Part shown: one piece after another, positions 1 through 7,839 of the stretch
Layout of the letters: each line of letters starts with the position of its first letter
Numbering within the stretch: the first letter of the stretch is position 1
Source: UBA2040 sp002332715
Lineage (GTDB): Bacteria; Bacteroidota; Bacteroidia; Flavobacteriales_D; Crocinitomicaceae
Assembly: GCA_029242295.1 (NCBI GenBank)
Contig: JAQWUF010000011.1
Span: forward strand, 1 to 33,998
Direction: 5' to 3'
DNA length: 33,998 nt
Position numbers and translations under genes: made by a program
Notes under the pieces: generated by a model
Told to the model about the DNA's origin: nothing
The model's input: only the letters and a program-made list of their open reading frames with translations
Databases searched by the model: none

Positions 1-73
1 TATCTTCTTTTAAACAATTTTTAGCAGATAATGTTAACTTTGTAATTCGAATTTTCACGATAAAACAATCAAC

Positions 74-814
74 ATGAAGATATTGGTTTGTATCAGTAAA
101 GCACCTGATACCACATCAAAAATCGCCTTTTCGAACGGAAACACCCAGTTTGATGAAAATGGCGTTCAATTTATTGTCAACCCATACGACGAGTGGTACG
201 CACTTGTTCGCGCTTTGGAATTGAAAGAAGCAAATGGAGGGACAGTAACGATTATAACAGTTGGTCTAGCTACTGACGATGCTGTGATTAGAAAAGCCTT
301 GGCAATTGGAGCTGATGACGCAGTTCGTATTGATGCTAACCCAACGGATGCTTATTTCACAGCCATGCAAATCGCAAATTACGCGAAGGAAAATAGATAC
401 GAAATGGTGATGACAGGTAAGGAGACCATCAATTATAACGGCTCACAAGTAGCTGGAATGATAGCGGAAGCATTGGATATTCCTTTTGTTTCATTGGCAA
501 CGAAATTAGACATGAATGGAAACTTAGCGACTTTGGAAAGAGAAGTTACTGGTGGAGTTCAAGTAGTTGAAGTAAATACTCCTTGTGTTGTTTCATGTGC
601 TAAAGGCATGGCTGAACAACGTATTCCAAACATGCGCGGAATTATGGCAGCAAGAACAAAGCCATTGAACGTAATCGCTCCTTCGGCTGTTGACGCTTTG
701 ACGGAATATGTTTCTTACGAAACACCAAGTGCAAAGTCTACTGTGAAAATGATTGATCCAGACAACATGGATGAGTTAGTAGAATTATTGCACAACGAAG
801 CGAAAGTTATTTAA
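74..814 (+). CDS. etfB: Electron transfer flavoprotein subunit beta
   Basis: Beta subunit of the soluble FAD/AMP-containing heterodimer that takes electrons from acyl-CoA dehydrogenases and passes them to ETF:quinone oxidoreductase. The 246-residue length and the whole sequence fit the family: an N-terminal MKILVCISKAPDT strand, the acidic NPYDEWYALVRALELKE helix near residue 37, the GADDAVRID segment near 79, and the conserved GKETINYNGSQVAGMIAEAL nucleotide-binding stretch near 116. ETF-alpha follows on the same strand after 102 bp, so the two are presumably co-transcribed. A TAACTTTG box at 35-42 fits the Bacteroidota -7 element, but I see no good -33 partner. Function is very secure from family identity. 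Confidence 0.96.
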   Translation: MKILVCISKAPDTTSKIAFSNGNTQFDENGVQFIVNPYDEWYALVRALELKEANGGTVTIITVGLATDDAVIRKALAIGADDAVRIDANPTDAYFTAMQIANYAKENRYEMVMTGKETINYNGSQVAGMIAEALDIPFVSLATKLDMNGNLATLEREVTGGVQVVEVNTPCVVSCAKGMAEQRIPNMRGIMAARTKPLNVIAPSAVDALTEYVSYETPSAKSTVKMIDPDNMDELVELLHNEAKVI

Positions 815-821
815 TAATGGA

Positions 822-879
822 TTCGGGCTCCGAAAAGCTAAACCCTCTTTTACCTAGCGCCGACTGAGCCTGTCTAAGG
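822..879. repeat. Intergenic repeat remnant between etfB and etfA
   Basis: The 102-bp gap inside the etfBA pair holds a small hairpin (TTCGG-GCT-CCGAA, 822-834) and, at 862-879, GACTGAGCCTGTCTAAGG. The latter is close to the complement of the CCTTCGACAGGCTCAG-type palindromic repeats that I recall as widespread between genes in flavobacterial genomes. Only one degenerate copy is visible here, so the assignment is tentative. Confidence 0.35.
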
Positions 880-916
880 CAAACGATTATGTAGAATTGA
901 CAAAAAAAATATAAAA

Positions 917-1858
917 ATGATATTAGTATATATAAATTCAGATCACGGAATTGGCAAAGGCGCTATGGAAGTGGTAACATATGGTAAAAAACTAGGAGAT
1001 GTAGCGGTAGTAACAGCGGGAAATGCATCAGACAGCGATTTAGCAACTTTGGGACAATACGGTGCAACAAAAGTTTTTGTTGACAGAAGTGCAAAAGCAG
1101 ATGATGCGCAACAATTGACACGATTAGTTGCTACAGCAGCTGGTTCTGTGGGAGCAAAAATCATTGTTTTTTCTCATGATTTAATTGCAAAATCTGTTGC
1201 TCCTCGTTTATCTGTTAAGTTAAAAGCAGGATTGATCTCAGGAGCAATTGCTTTGCCTGAAACTGGTGGAGATTTTACATGCAAAGTCAATGTTTTCTCT
1301 GGTAAAGCTTATGGAACAGTAAAAGTGAATACAGATATTAAAATCATTTCATTGTTACCTAACACACTAAAACCCGAAGCAACTGGTTCGGATTGCAGTG
1401 TAGAAAGTTTCAATGGAAATTCAGGTGCATTTGGCGTCGTTGTGAAAGAAACAAAAATTCCTGAGGGTGAAATTCCATTGACAGAAGCTGAATTAGTTGT
1501 TAGTGCTGGTCGAGGATTGAAAGGTTCTGAAAACTGGGGAATGGTTGAAGATTTAGCCAAAACTTTAGGTGCGGCAACAGCATGTTCTCGTCCTGTAGCA
1601 GATATTGGCTGGAGACCTCACCATGAGCATGTTGGTCAAACAGGATTCGCAATTCGTCCGAATTTATACATTGCCGCAGGTATTTCTGGCGCAATTCAAC
1701 ATTTGGCTGGAGTAAACGGATCGAAAGTTATTGTTGTCATCAACACAGATCCAGAAGCACCTTTTTTCAAAGCAGCGGATTATGGAGTTTTAGGCGATGC
1801 ATTCGAAGTTTTACCTCGATTAAACGAATCTCTTAAAAAATTCAAAGCGGCTCAATAA
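917..1858 (+). CDS. etfA: Electron transfer flavoprotein subunit alpha
   Basis: Alpha subunit of ETF, which holds the redox-active FAD. The N-terminal domain (about 1-185) is the variable ETF fold. The C-terminal FAD-binding domain is unmistakable: SAGRGLKGSENWGMVEDLAK near residue 196, CSRPVADIGW near 223, the GQTG loop near 240, YIAAGISGAIQHLAG near 252, and the closing VINTDPEAPFF and ADYGVLGDAFEVLP motifs. The length of 313 residues is normal. It lies just downstream of etfB; a candidate terminator follows at 1899. In Bacteroidota this pair serves fatty-acid and amino-acid oxidation; no dehydrogenase partner gene lies in the window. Confidence 0.96.
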   Translation: MILVYINSDHGIGKGAMEVVTYGKKLGDVAVVTAGNASDSDLATLGQYGATKVFVDRSAKADDAQQLTRLVATAAGSVGAKIIVFSHDLIAKSVAPRLSVKLKAGLISGAIALPETGGDFTCKVNVFSGKAYGTVKVNTDIKIISLLPNTLKPEATGSDCSVESFNGNSGAFGVVVKETKIPEGEIPLTEAELVVSAGRGLKGSENWGMVEDLAKTLGAATACSRPVADIGWRPHHEHVGQTGFAIRPNLYIAAGISGAIQHLAGVNGSKVIVVINTDPEAPFFKAADYGVLGDAFEVLPRLNESLKKFKAAQ

Positions 1859-1898
1859 TTAATTCGCCTAGAAATTGTACTTTTGAAATAATATAAGT

Positions 1899-1933
1899 AT
1901 AGGGAGGCGACACGTTGCTTCCCTATTCATTTT
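1899..1933 (+). terminator. Candidate terminator after etfA
   Basis: A 10-bp stem with one G-U pair (ATAGGGAGGC at 1899-1908 with GCTTCCCTAT at 1917-1926) and an 8-base loop is followed by a weak T-rich stretch (TCATTTT). It sits between etfA and the nuclease gene. The poor T-run means it may only attenuate transcription. Confidence 0.5.
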
Positions 1934-1961
1934 AAATAGGCTGAAGTCTTGTTCATAACAG

Positions 1962-2552
1962 ATGGAGAAAGTAAAACTTGAAATTGTTGGTTTATCGTAT
2001 AGTCAGACTCAATCTGGTGCCTACGCATTAGTATTGGCTGAAGTTGGCGGAAAGCGACGTTTACCCATTATCATCGGAGGTTTTGAAGCCCAAGCGATTG
2101 CAATTGAATTGGAAAAAATGGTTCCTACACGCCCATTGACACATGACTTATTTAAAAGTTTTGCCACTTCTTTTACGATAATCATCAAAGAAATAATAAT
2201 TTATAAATTGGTTGAAGGAATATTCTACGCTAAAATTGTGTGTGAAAAAGATGGCTTTTCTACTGAAATAGATGCTCGAACTTCAGATGCCGTAGCGATT
2301 GGCGTAAGATTCAATTGCCCGATTTATACATTTGAAAATATTATTTCAAGCGCTGGTATTTTATTAGACGAAACGGATGAGACTGAAGAACCTATAGACA
2401 TTCTTGATTTTGATGATGAAGTAGAATCAACGGAAACTGTTGAGAAAAAAAGCATCCAAGATATAGAGGATGAACTACAAGCCGCTATAGACAGCGAAGA
2501 TTACGAATTGGCTTCGAAACTTCGGGACGAAATCAATAAGAGAACTTCTTAA
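1962..2552 (+). CDS. Bifunctional nuclease family protein (DUF151) with UVR motif
   Basis: The first 125 residues or so match the DUF151/bifunctional-nuclease family: the opening MEKVKLEIVGLSYSQTQSGA, a RRLPIIIGGFEAQAIA segment near 33, RPLTHDLF near 57, and the IDARTSDAVAIGVRFNCPIY block near 102. An acidic linker (about 126-160) leads to a C-terminal UvrB/UvrC-like helical hairpin (SIQDIEDELQAAIDSEDYEL onwards), a protein-interaction module. Plant homologues are reported to cleave DNA and RNA; the bacterial role is poorly known. The sequence supports the family assignment, not a demonstrated activity. It stands between etfA and the nucleoside transporter on the same strand, an arrangement I recall from other flavobacteria. 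Confidence 0.85.
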   Translation: MEKVKLEIVGLSYSQTQSGAYALVLAEVGGKRRLPIIIGGFEAQAIAIELEKMVPTRPLTHDLFKSFATSFTIIIKEIIIYKLVEGIFYAKIVCEKDGFSTEIDARTSDAVAIGVRFNCPIYTFENIISSAGILLDETDETEEPIDILDFDDEVESTETVEKKSIQDIEDELQAAIDSEDYELASKLRDEINKRTS

Positions 2553-2624
2553 TTGTCTTTTGTTGAGAATTCAACCATTTCTAAAAAAGAATCTTAAATT
2601 TAGCTTCAACTTGAAATAAACTCT

Positions 2625-4280
2625 ATGTTCAAAAGACTTTCATTGCTTTTAATTCTTCTTGCTATTACTATTCCATCGTTTTCGCAAGAAATTCAAGGAA
2701 AGTGGAATTTAAACAACGGAAATGGTGATTTCATTGAATTAAATGATGGAAATTATGATATTAAAATCTCTGATCCGAAATTCTCAAGAAAAGGAGATTA
2801 TTTAGTCGAAGACTCTAGTATATTTCTTTTTGGAAAGTCTGGAAATCTATCTACACATCGGTATAAAATTTTAAAATATTCCGAAACGACATTAACCTTA
2901 GAAAAAAACGGTAAAAAAATATCTTTGAAAAAAGATACCTCCAAAGCTCCAATCGTCACAGATCAAGTCAAACCAAGCGAAGGTATTAGTTTTAGCGGAC
3001 TATCAAGAGGAGTGCTTGGAATGCTGGTTTTACTCGCAATCGCCATACTGTTTAGTAAAAACCGAAAAGCGATAAATTGGAAAACCGTTGGTTTAGGAGT
3101 TGCTGCACAATTGATTTTAGCAATAGGTGTTCTAAAAGTTGGATTTATCCAATCTGGTTTTGAATATGTTGGTGGACTATTTGTGTTGGTATTAGATTTC
3201 ACACGTTCGGGAAGCGAATTTCTCCTTGGCGGTATGATGAGCATCGACAGTTACGGGTTCATATTCCTGTTCCAAGTATTACCCACAATCATCTTCTTTT
3301 CCGCACTTACATCTGTCCTCTTCTACCTAGGAATCATTCAAAAAATCGTCAAATTTTTAGCAATTGCACTTACGAAGTTACTGGCAATTTCAGGAGCTGA
3401 AAGTTTATCTGTAGCTGGAAATATTTTCTTAGGCCAAACCGAGGCGCCTTTAATGATAAAAGCCTACCTCGAAAAAATGAACAAGAGTGAAATCTTGCTG
3501 GTCATGATAGGCGGAATGGCAACAGTTGCAGGAGGAGTTTTGGCAGCTTACATTGGTTTTCTTGGTGGAGATGATTACGCTTTGCGACTTGAATTTGCGA
3601 AACATTTATTGGCCGCCTCTGTTATGGCCGCTCCAGGGGCGATTGTAATTGCTAAAATACTCTACCCTCAAACCGAATCTATCAATACGGAAGTAGAAGT
3701 TTCAAAAGAAAAAATTGGTTCAAATATTTTGGACGCTATCTCAACAGGAACAACAGAAGGATTGAAACTTGCAGCAAATGTTGGTGCTATGCTTTTAGTC
3801 TTCATCGCATTTATTGCTATGATCAATTATTCTCTTGGCTGGGTAGGTGGCTGGTCCGGTCTAAATGGAGTTATTGCCGAAAACACACCCTATTCCGCCT
3901 TTTCATTAGAAACTATTTTAGGTATCATCTTCGCCCCTTTGATGTGGCTGATTGGTGTTGCCTCAGAGGATATAATGTTGATGGGACAACTACTAGGTGT
4001 AAAACTAGCGGCTTCAGAATTTGTTGGCTACATCCAACTAGCGGATTTGAAAGATGCAGGCAATGCAATGCACCTAACCTATAACAAATCCGTCATCATG
4101 GCCACTTACATGCTATGTGGATTCGCCAACTTTGCTTCCATTGGAATTCAAATTGGTGGTATTGGATCCTTGGCGCCAAATCAACGTAAAACACTTTCAG
4201 AATTTGGATTAAAAGCTGTAATCGGGGGAAGTTTAGCTTCTTTGATGTCCGCAACGATTGCTGGTATGATAATGGGATAA
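2625..4280 (+). CDS. CNT-family nucleoside transporter with secreted N-terminal domain
   Basis: Residues about 125-551 form a concentrative nucleoside transporter (NupC-like), moving nucleosides into the cytoplasm with H+ or Na+. Diagnostic stretches are GNIFLGQTEAPLMIKAYLEK near 270, GGMATVAGGVLAAYIG near 302, FAPLMWLIGV near 433 and the late CGFANFASIGIQIGGIGSLA block. The first 21 residues are a signal peptide ending at SFSQ, followed by about 90 residues of alternating beta strands (GKWNLNNGNGDFIELN...) that resemble a small lipocalin-like domain and should lie in the periplasm. Typical NupC proteins are about 400 residues, so this is an N-terminal fusion. Start chosen because it begins the signal peptide. 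The neighbouring nuclease suggests, but does not prove, a nucleic-acid salvage theme. Confidence 0.9.
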   Translation: MFKRLSLLLILLAITIPSFSQEIQGKWNLNNGNGDFIELNDGNYDIKISDPKFSRKGDYLVEDSSIFLFGKSGNLSTHRYKILKYSETTLTLEKNGKKISLKKDTSKAPIVTDQVKPSEGISFSGLSRGVLGMLVLLAIAILFSKNRKAINWKTVGLGVAAQLILAIGVLKVGFIQSGFEYVGGLFVLVLDFTRSGSEFLLGGMMSIDSYGFIFLFQVLPTIIFFSALTSVLFYLGIIQKIVKFLAIALTKLLAISGAESLSVAGNIFLGQTEAPLMIKAYLEKMNKSEILLVMIGGMATVAGGVLAAYIGFLGGDDYALRLEFAKHLLAASVMAAPGAIVIAKILYPQTESINTEVEVSKEKIGSNILDAISTGTTEGLKLAANVGAMLLVFIAFIAMINYSLGWVGGWSGLNGVIAENTPYSAFSLETILGIIFAPLMWLIGVASEDIMLMGQLLGVKLAASEFVGYIQLADLKDAGNAMHLTYNKSVIMATYMLCGFANFASIGIQIGGIGSLAPNQRKTLSEFGLKAVIGGSLASLMSATIAGMIMG

Positions 4281-4340
4281 AATATACTACACTATGAAAA
4301 AACGAATATTTTGTCTGATACATTATATTTCTATTTTGGG

Positions 4341-4436
4341 ATGGACGAAGACAAGTTAATACTGGCTATTTCTAAAAACACACCTACTGCCGATAAGCAA
4401 TTTATTATTGCGAATATTTCGCGCTACTTGAAATAA
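4341..4436 (+). CDS. Possible 31-residue ORF after the nucleoside transporter
   Basis: A short ATG-initiated frame encodes MDEDKLILAISKNTPTADKQ plus eleven residues ending in RYLK. It is in the same frame as the transporter gene, and the frame is open from the transporter stop codon at 4278-4280 all the way to 4436. The composition looks protein-like, but I recognise no family and no promoter. It could be a micro-gene, the remnant of a lost neighbour, or chance. An overlapping ATG at 4294 gives only a 22-residue peptide in another frame. Confidence 0.2.
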   Translation: MDEDKLILAISKNTPTADKQFIIANISRYLK

Positions 4437-4505
4437 TTTTAAAAACTTTTATGGAAATTTAAGACTTCATTCATCTCAAGGGTATAACCTTTAAAATACA
4501 AAAAG

Positions 4506-5240
4506 ATGAAAAAGTTAATGACAATGATTGCCCTCTTGATTACAGGAGTAAGTTTCGGCCAAGTTTCTTTTGGTGATGTGATCGGAATAATAGAACAAGA
4601 CGGCACAAATGAACCAATTGATTACGCAAGAGTTTTTATTCTTGACCATGGAAAAGCCTATAATTCAAGAACAGGAATGGATGGCAAGTTCAAAATAAGT
4701 GCTATTCCATCTGGAACCTATGAACTTTTGATAATGAAAGATCAAGACACAATGAGAGCTGGTCAAGTGAAAGTGATGACTGAAGCAATTGCAGATGTTG
4801 GAACGATTAAATACTCGAACGATGTAATTAAACAATTGGAAGGAGTCATCATTTCTGCCAATGGTGACGGATTAAAACTCATCAAAGGATTTCTACCTAT
4901 ACCTCGATTGGAAGCCGAAGAAATAGCTAGAAGCCCGAATAAATTCAGTATTTCCACAATGGTATCAAGCATGACGACCGATGTTAAAAAAACAGACGAT
5001 GGTTCACTCGTTTTCCGAGGAGCAAGAAAAGGCGACATGATTTACTACGTAGACGGAATGAAAATCGTGGGCGATCAATTGAACTTACCAAGCACATCAA
5101 TTGGAAACATGATGGTATATTCAGGCGGACTTCCAGCTCAGTTTGGCGACACAATGGGCGGTGTTGTTGCCATTGAAACAAAAGGATATTTCGATTTGTT
5201 GCGTCAATATGAGTCAGCTCAATTGAGAAAGAACAAATAA
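4506..5240 (+). CDS. Plug-only TonB-dependent-receptor-like protein
   Basis: A signal peptide (about 1-18, ending ITGVSFGQ) precedes a carboxypeptidase-regulatory-like Ig domain (about 25-105: GIIEQDGTNEPIDYARVFI, then KFKISAIPSGTYEL) and a TonB-receptor plug domain (about 130-235: LVFRGARKGDMIYYVDGMKI and MMVYSGGLPAQFGDTMGGVV). The gene then stops at 244 residues, whereas ordinary receptors run on into a beta-barrel of 500 or more residues. A strong terminator begins 20 bp after the stop, so the short length is not a window or frame artefact. The product should be periplasmic; it may partner a separately encoded barrel or be a truncated receptor that has stayed open. Function unknown. Confidence 0.8.
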   Translation: MKKLMTMIALLITGVSFGQVSFGDVIGIIEQDGTNEPIDYARVFILDHGKAYNSRTGMDGKFKISAIPSGTYELLIMKDQDTMRAGQVKVMTEAIADVGTIKYSNDVIKQLEGVIISANGDGLKLIKGFLPIPRLEAEEIARSPNKFSISTMVSSMTTDVKKTDDGSLVFRGARKGDMIYYVDGMKIVGDQLNLPSTSIGNMMVYSGGLPAQFGDTMGGVVAIETKGYFDLLRQYESAQLRKNK

Positions 5241-5260
5241 GTATTTCCGCCACTATTCAG

Positions 5261-5292
5261 AAACCTTCTTCGATTCTTCGGGGGAGGTTTTT
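5261..5292 (+). terminator. Rho-independent terminator of the plug-protein gene
   Basis: A 12-bp stem including G-U pairs (AAACCTTCTTCG at 5261-5272 with CGGGGGAGGTTT at 5279-5290), a 6-base loop and a run of five T (5288-5292). It lies between two converging genes and touches the stop codon of the mannose-1-phosphate guanylyltransferase gene. Confidence 0.75.
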
Positions 5293-6375
5293 CTAATCAA
5301 AAAACTTTGGGCTCTTCTCCTGCACCTTTGGCAAAAACTTCTTCAAGTCCTGTTCATCTTTTTGTGAAAGAATCATCAAATTTCCGTCTGCTTCTATAAT
5401 AAATTGATTCTCCAATCCTTGAATCATGACCAATTTATCATTCGGCACATTGACGATGCAATTTTTTGAGTCAATCATGGTCACATTATCACCAACAACA
5501 GCATTTCCGTTCTCATCCTGATCCATGTGCGTGTACAATGAACCCCATGTCCCAAGATCAGACCAGTCGAAAGTAGCGACAACCACATCCACATTTTTGG
5601 CGTGCTCCATTACGGCAAAATCGATTGAAATATCTTCACAGTCAGCAAAACACTGATTGACCATCGCTTGTTCAGCATCTGTATTGTACTTGCTCATTTC
5701 CTTGGTGAAAAGGTCATAGAGTTCTGGTTGAAAATCGTGCAATGATTTGAGAATGGTTTCTGTCTTCCAAATAAAAATTCCAGAATTCCAGAAGAAATTC
5801 CCACTCGCTAAAAATGATTCTGCAGTAGCTAAATCTGGTTTTTCACGAAATTGTTCCACATTGGCAGTACTTCCAGGAGCCCACTTACTCGAACCATCTA
5901 CTTCTATGTAACCATACCCCGTATCAGGCCGAGTTGGCTGTATTCCCAAAGTGACTAGTTTATCATTTTCTGCATTTTCAATTGCTTTGTTGATCGTATC
6001 TGCGAACAAGTTTTCTTTTAAAATCAAATGATCAGATGGAGCTACCACCATTTTCGCATTTGGATTCAAGGCATGAATTTTTGCCGCCGCATACGCAATT
6101 GCCGGCGCTGTATTTTTGCGCATTGGTTCTGCTAAAATTTGCGATCGATTCATTTGAGGCAATTGCTGAGCACATAAATCTACGTAATCTGAATTCGTCA
6201 CGATATAAATATTCTCTGCCGGAGCAATACTCGTCAATCTTTCAAAAGTCAATTGTAACAAGGATTTACCCATTCCAAGAACGTCTAGAAATTGTTTCGG
6301 TTTTGCTGGAGTTGACATCGGCCAAAATCGGCTTCCAATTCCTCCAGCCATGATTACGCAATAATTATCTTTCAT
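5293..6375 (-). CDS. manC: Mannose-1-phosphate guanylyltransferase
   Basis: Makes GDP-mannose from mannose-1-phosphate and GTP, the donor for mannose, fucose and related sugars of LPS, capsule and glycoproteins. The nucleotidyltransferase signature MAGGIGSRFWPMSTPAKPKQ begins at residue 9, with PSDH near 113, GYGYIEV near 153, REKPD near 176 and FWNSGIFIW near 194. The 360 residues cover only the nucleotidyltransferase part; there is no C-terminal phosphomannose isomerase domain as in bifunctional ManC/AlgA. Its ATG immediately follows the stop codon of the SprT-like gene with no bases between, so the two are translated from one mRNA. Gene name by family; the product is secure. Confidence 0.93.
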   Translation of the reverse strand: MKDNYCVIMAGGIGSRFWPMSTPAKPKQFLDVLGMGKSLLQLTFERLTSIAPAENIYIVTNSDYVDLCAQQLPQMNRSQILAEPMRKNTAPAIAYAAAKIHALNPNAKMVVAPSDHLILKENLFADTINKAIENAENDKLVTLGIQPTRPDTGYGYIEVDGSSKWAPGSTANVEQFREKPDLATAESFLASGNFFWNSGIFIWKTETILKSLHDFQPELYDLFTKEMSKYNTDAEQAMVNQCFADCEDISIDFAVMEHAKNVDVVVATFDWSDLGTWGSLYTHMDQDENGNAVVGDNVTMIDSKNCIVNVPNDKLVMIQGLENQFIIEADGNLMILSQKDEQDLKKFLPKVQEKSPKFFD

Positions 6376-7002
6376 CTAGTCTAATTTTTCGACCTCGGCC
6401 AAAGCGGAAACGAGGTATTGTTTTCTGGTTGGTACTTCTGTGCAAAGATATCTTTTTCTTCTAAGTTTCCCTTTTGCGAATTGTTTTCCGTTCAATAGAA
6501 AATGTTCATTTTCTTCCAACTCTTCCAAATGGGTTTTAACGTGATGGTCTTCGTTATATTTCTTAAGTACACGAAACAAGTTCAAATCTGAACAAGACGA
6601 GGCCTTCACATTAACGAGAGAATTCAACAAAGCACTTTCGACATCCTTCGGTAAAAATCCCATCTCAATAATCGGGTAAATCAATTTTTGATATTCTTTT
6701 TGCCATTCCTTCCCGTGGGCTTTGATCCTCATTCCATTCTCCAAATGGACAAAGTAATGCGCCAATTCGTGCAGAGTTGTAATCAAAAAAGAATACGTAT
6801 TCAGATCGGCATTGATCGTGATCTTTGGTCGTTTCAGAGCAGGTCCATAGCGAAAATCACCTAGTTTCGTTTTTCGCGGGCGGACGATTCTAAACTCCAA
6901 AGGATGCCGTAAAATCAAATCGACAGTATAGTTCACAAACTCCTCAGGGATATATTTCCGAAGTACGTTTTGATGCGATTCTAAAGCCGAAGTTTTTGAC
7001 AT
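6376..7002 (-). CDS. SprT-like zinc metalloprotein
   Basis: A SprT-like domain protein: the zinc-binding TTLHELAHYFVHLENG motif (HExxH, His78 and His82 from the chosen start) follows KITINADLNTYSFLITTL, the usual order in the family, and about 110 further residues contain RIKAHGKEWQKEYQKLI, which carries the third zinc-ligand histidine region. SprT/Spartan relatives bind or cut DNA-protein crosslinks, but bacterial members are little studied. The open frame begins with TTG at 7011; ATG at 7002 is preferred. A perfect TAATTTTG -7-like box lies only a few bases upstream of that ATG, suggesting a leaderless transcript. First gene of a two-gene unit with manC, with no obvious functional link. Confidence 0.82.
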   Translation of the reverse strand: MSKTSALESHQNVLRKYIPEEFVNYTVDLILRHPLEFRIVRPRKTKLGDFRYGPALKRPKITINADLNTYSFLITTLHELAHYFVHLENGMRIKAHGKEWQKEYQKLIYPIIEMGFLPKDVESALLNSLVNVKASSCSDLNLFRVLKKYNEDHHVKTHLEELEENEHFLLNGKQFAKGKLRRKRYLCTEVPTRKQYLVSALAEVEKLD

Positions 7003-7098
7003 TGGTGTCAAAATTAACTGTTATCCACATATCTATTTCATAAAAATGGGAAATAAGCTCTTTTCAGAACAAAAATAAGCCTTAATTTAGCCGTCGAA

Positions 7099-7839
7099 GT
7101 GAAGTATCTTTTCAACATAGGCAAATATTTTCAAATGCTATGGATTGTTTTTTCGAAACCAGAAAAAGCACGCATATTTCGCATCCGAATGTTTGATGAG
7201 ATACAAAATATTGGAATCAATTCTATTCCCATAGTTGGATTATTATCCATGTTTATGGGTGGTGTAATTGCTTTGCAGACTGCGTCCAACATGGATTCTC
7301 CTTTTTTACCGGAATACACCATTGGATTCATTACTCGTTCGAGTACAATCTTAGAATTTTCTCCAACAATTATATCATTAATTCTGGCCGGAAAAATTGG
7401 TTCCAACATTGCATCTGAAATAGGTACCATGCGTGTTACAGAGCAAATCGACGCCTTAGAAATCATGGGTGTGAACTCTTTGTCATTTCTCGTTTTACCG
7501 AAGATTATGGGAGCGGTAGTTTTCTTCCCTGTATTGATCATTTTTTCGATTGGACTCAGTTTAATCGGTGGTTGGTTGTCCTTGATTATGTCTGGATTGG
7601 CTTCAACAGAAACGTATGTACTCGGTATTCGTTCCTTTTTTGAAATAGGGAATATCGTTTACGCCCTGGTTAAGTGTGTTGTTTTTGCCTTTGCTATCGT
7701 ATCGGTTTCTTCGTTTTACGGGTATTACACCAAAGGTGGTGCCTTAGACGTGGGGAAATCATCGACTCAAGCTATTGTAACTAGTAGTATCGTTATTTTG
7801 ATTTGCAACTTTTTTCTTACTCAAATGCTTCTCTTGTAA
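7099..7839 (+). CDS. mlaE: MlaE-family ABC transporter permease
   Basis: Inner-membrane permease of an MCE/Mla-type lipid transporter that moves phospholipids between inner and outer membranes. The 246 residues show an amphipathic N-terminus, five or so hydrophobic segments and the family core: GLLSMFMGGVIALQTA near 47, SPTIISLILAGKIGSNIASE near 88, EIGTMRVTEQIDALEIMGVN near 107, and a GYYTKGGALDVGKSSTQAIV ending. The start is GTG at 7099; the next in-frame ATG (7138) would cut into the amphipathic helix. The stop overlaps the start of the ATPase gene (TAATG), so they are coupled. The substrate-binding MCE (MlaD-like) gene is not in this window. Confidence 0.9.
   Translation: MKYLFNIGKYFQMLWIVFSKPEKARIFRIRMFDEIQNIGINSIPIVGLLSMFMGGVIALQTASNMDSPFLPEYTIGFITRSSTILEFSPTIISLILAGKIGSNIASEIGTMRVTEQIDALEIMGVNSLSFLVLPKIMGAVVFFPVLIIFSIGLSLIGGWLSLIMSGLASTETYVLGIRSFFEIGNIVYALVKCVVFAFAIVSVSSFYGYYTKGGALDVGKSSTQAIVTSSIVILICNFFLTQMLLL

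Noticed and set aside
7021..7029. A perfect DnaA-box-like TTATCCACA between the SprT-like and MlaE genes.
   Set aside because: It is a single copy with no cluster, no AT-rich unwinding element and no dnaA/dnaN genes, so an origin is not supported.
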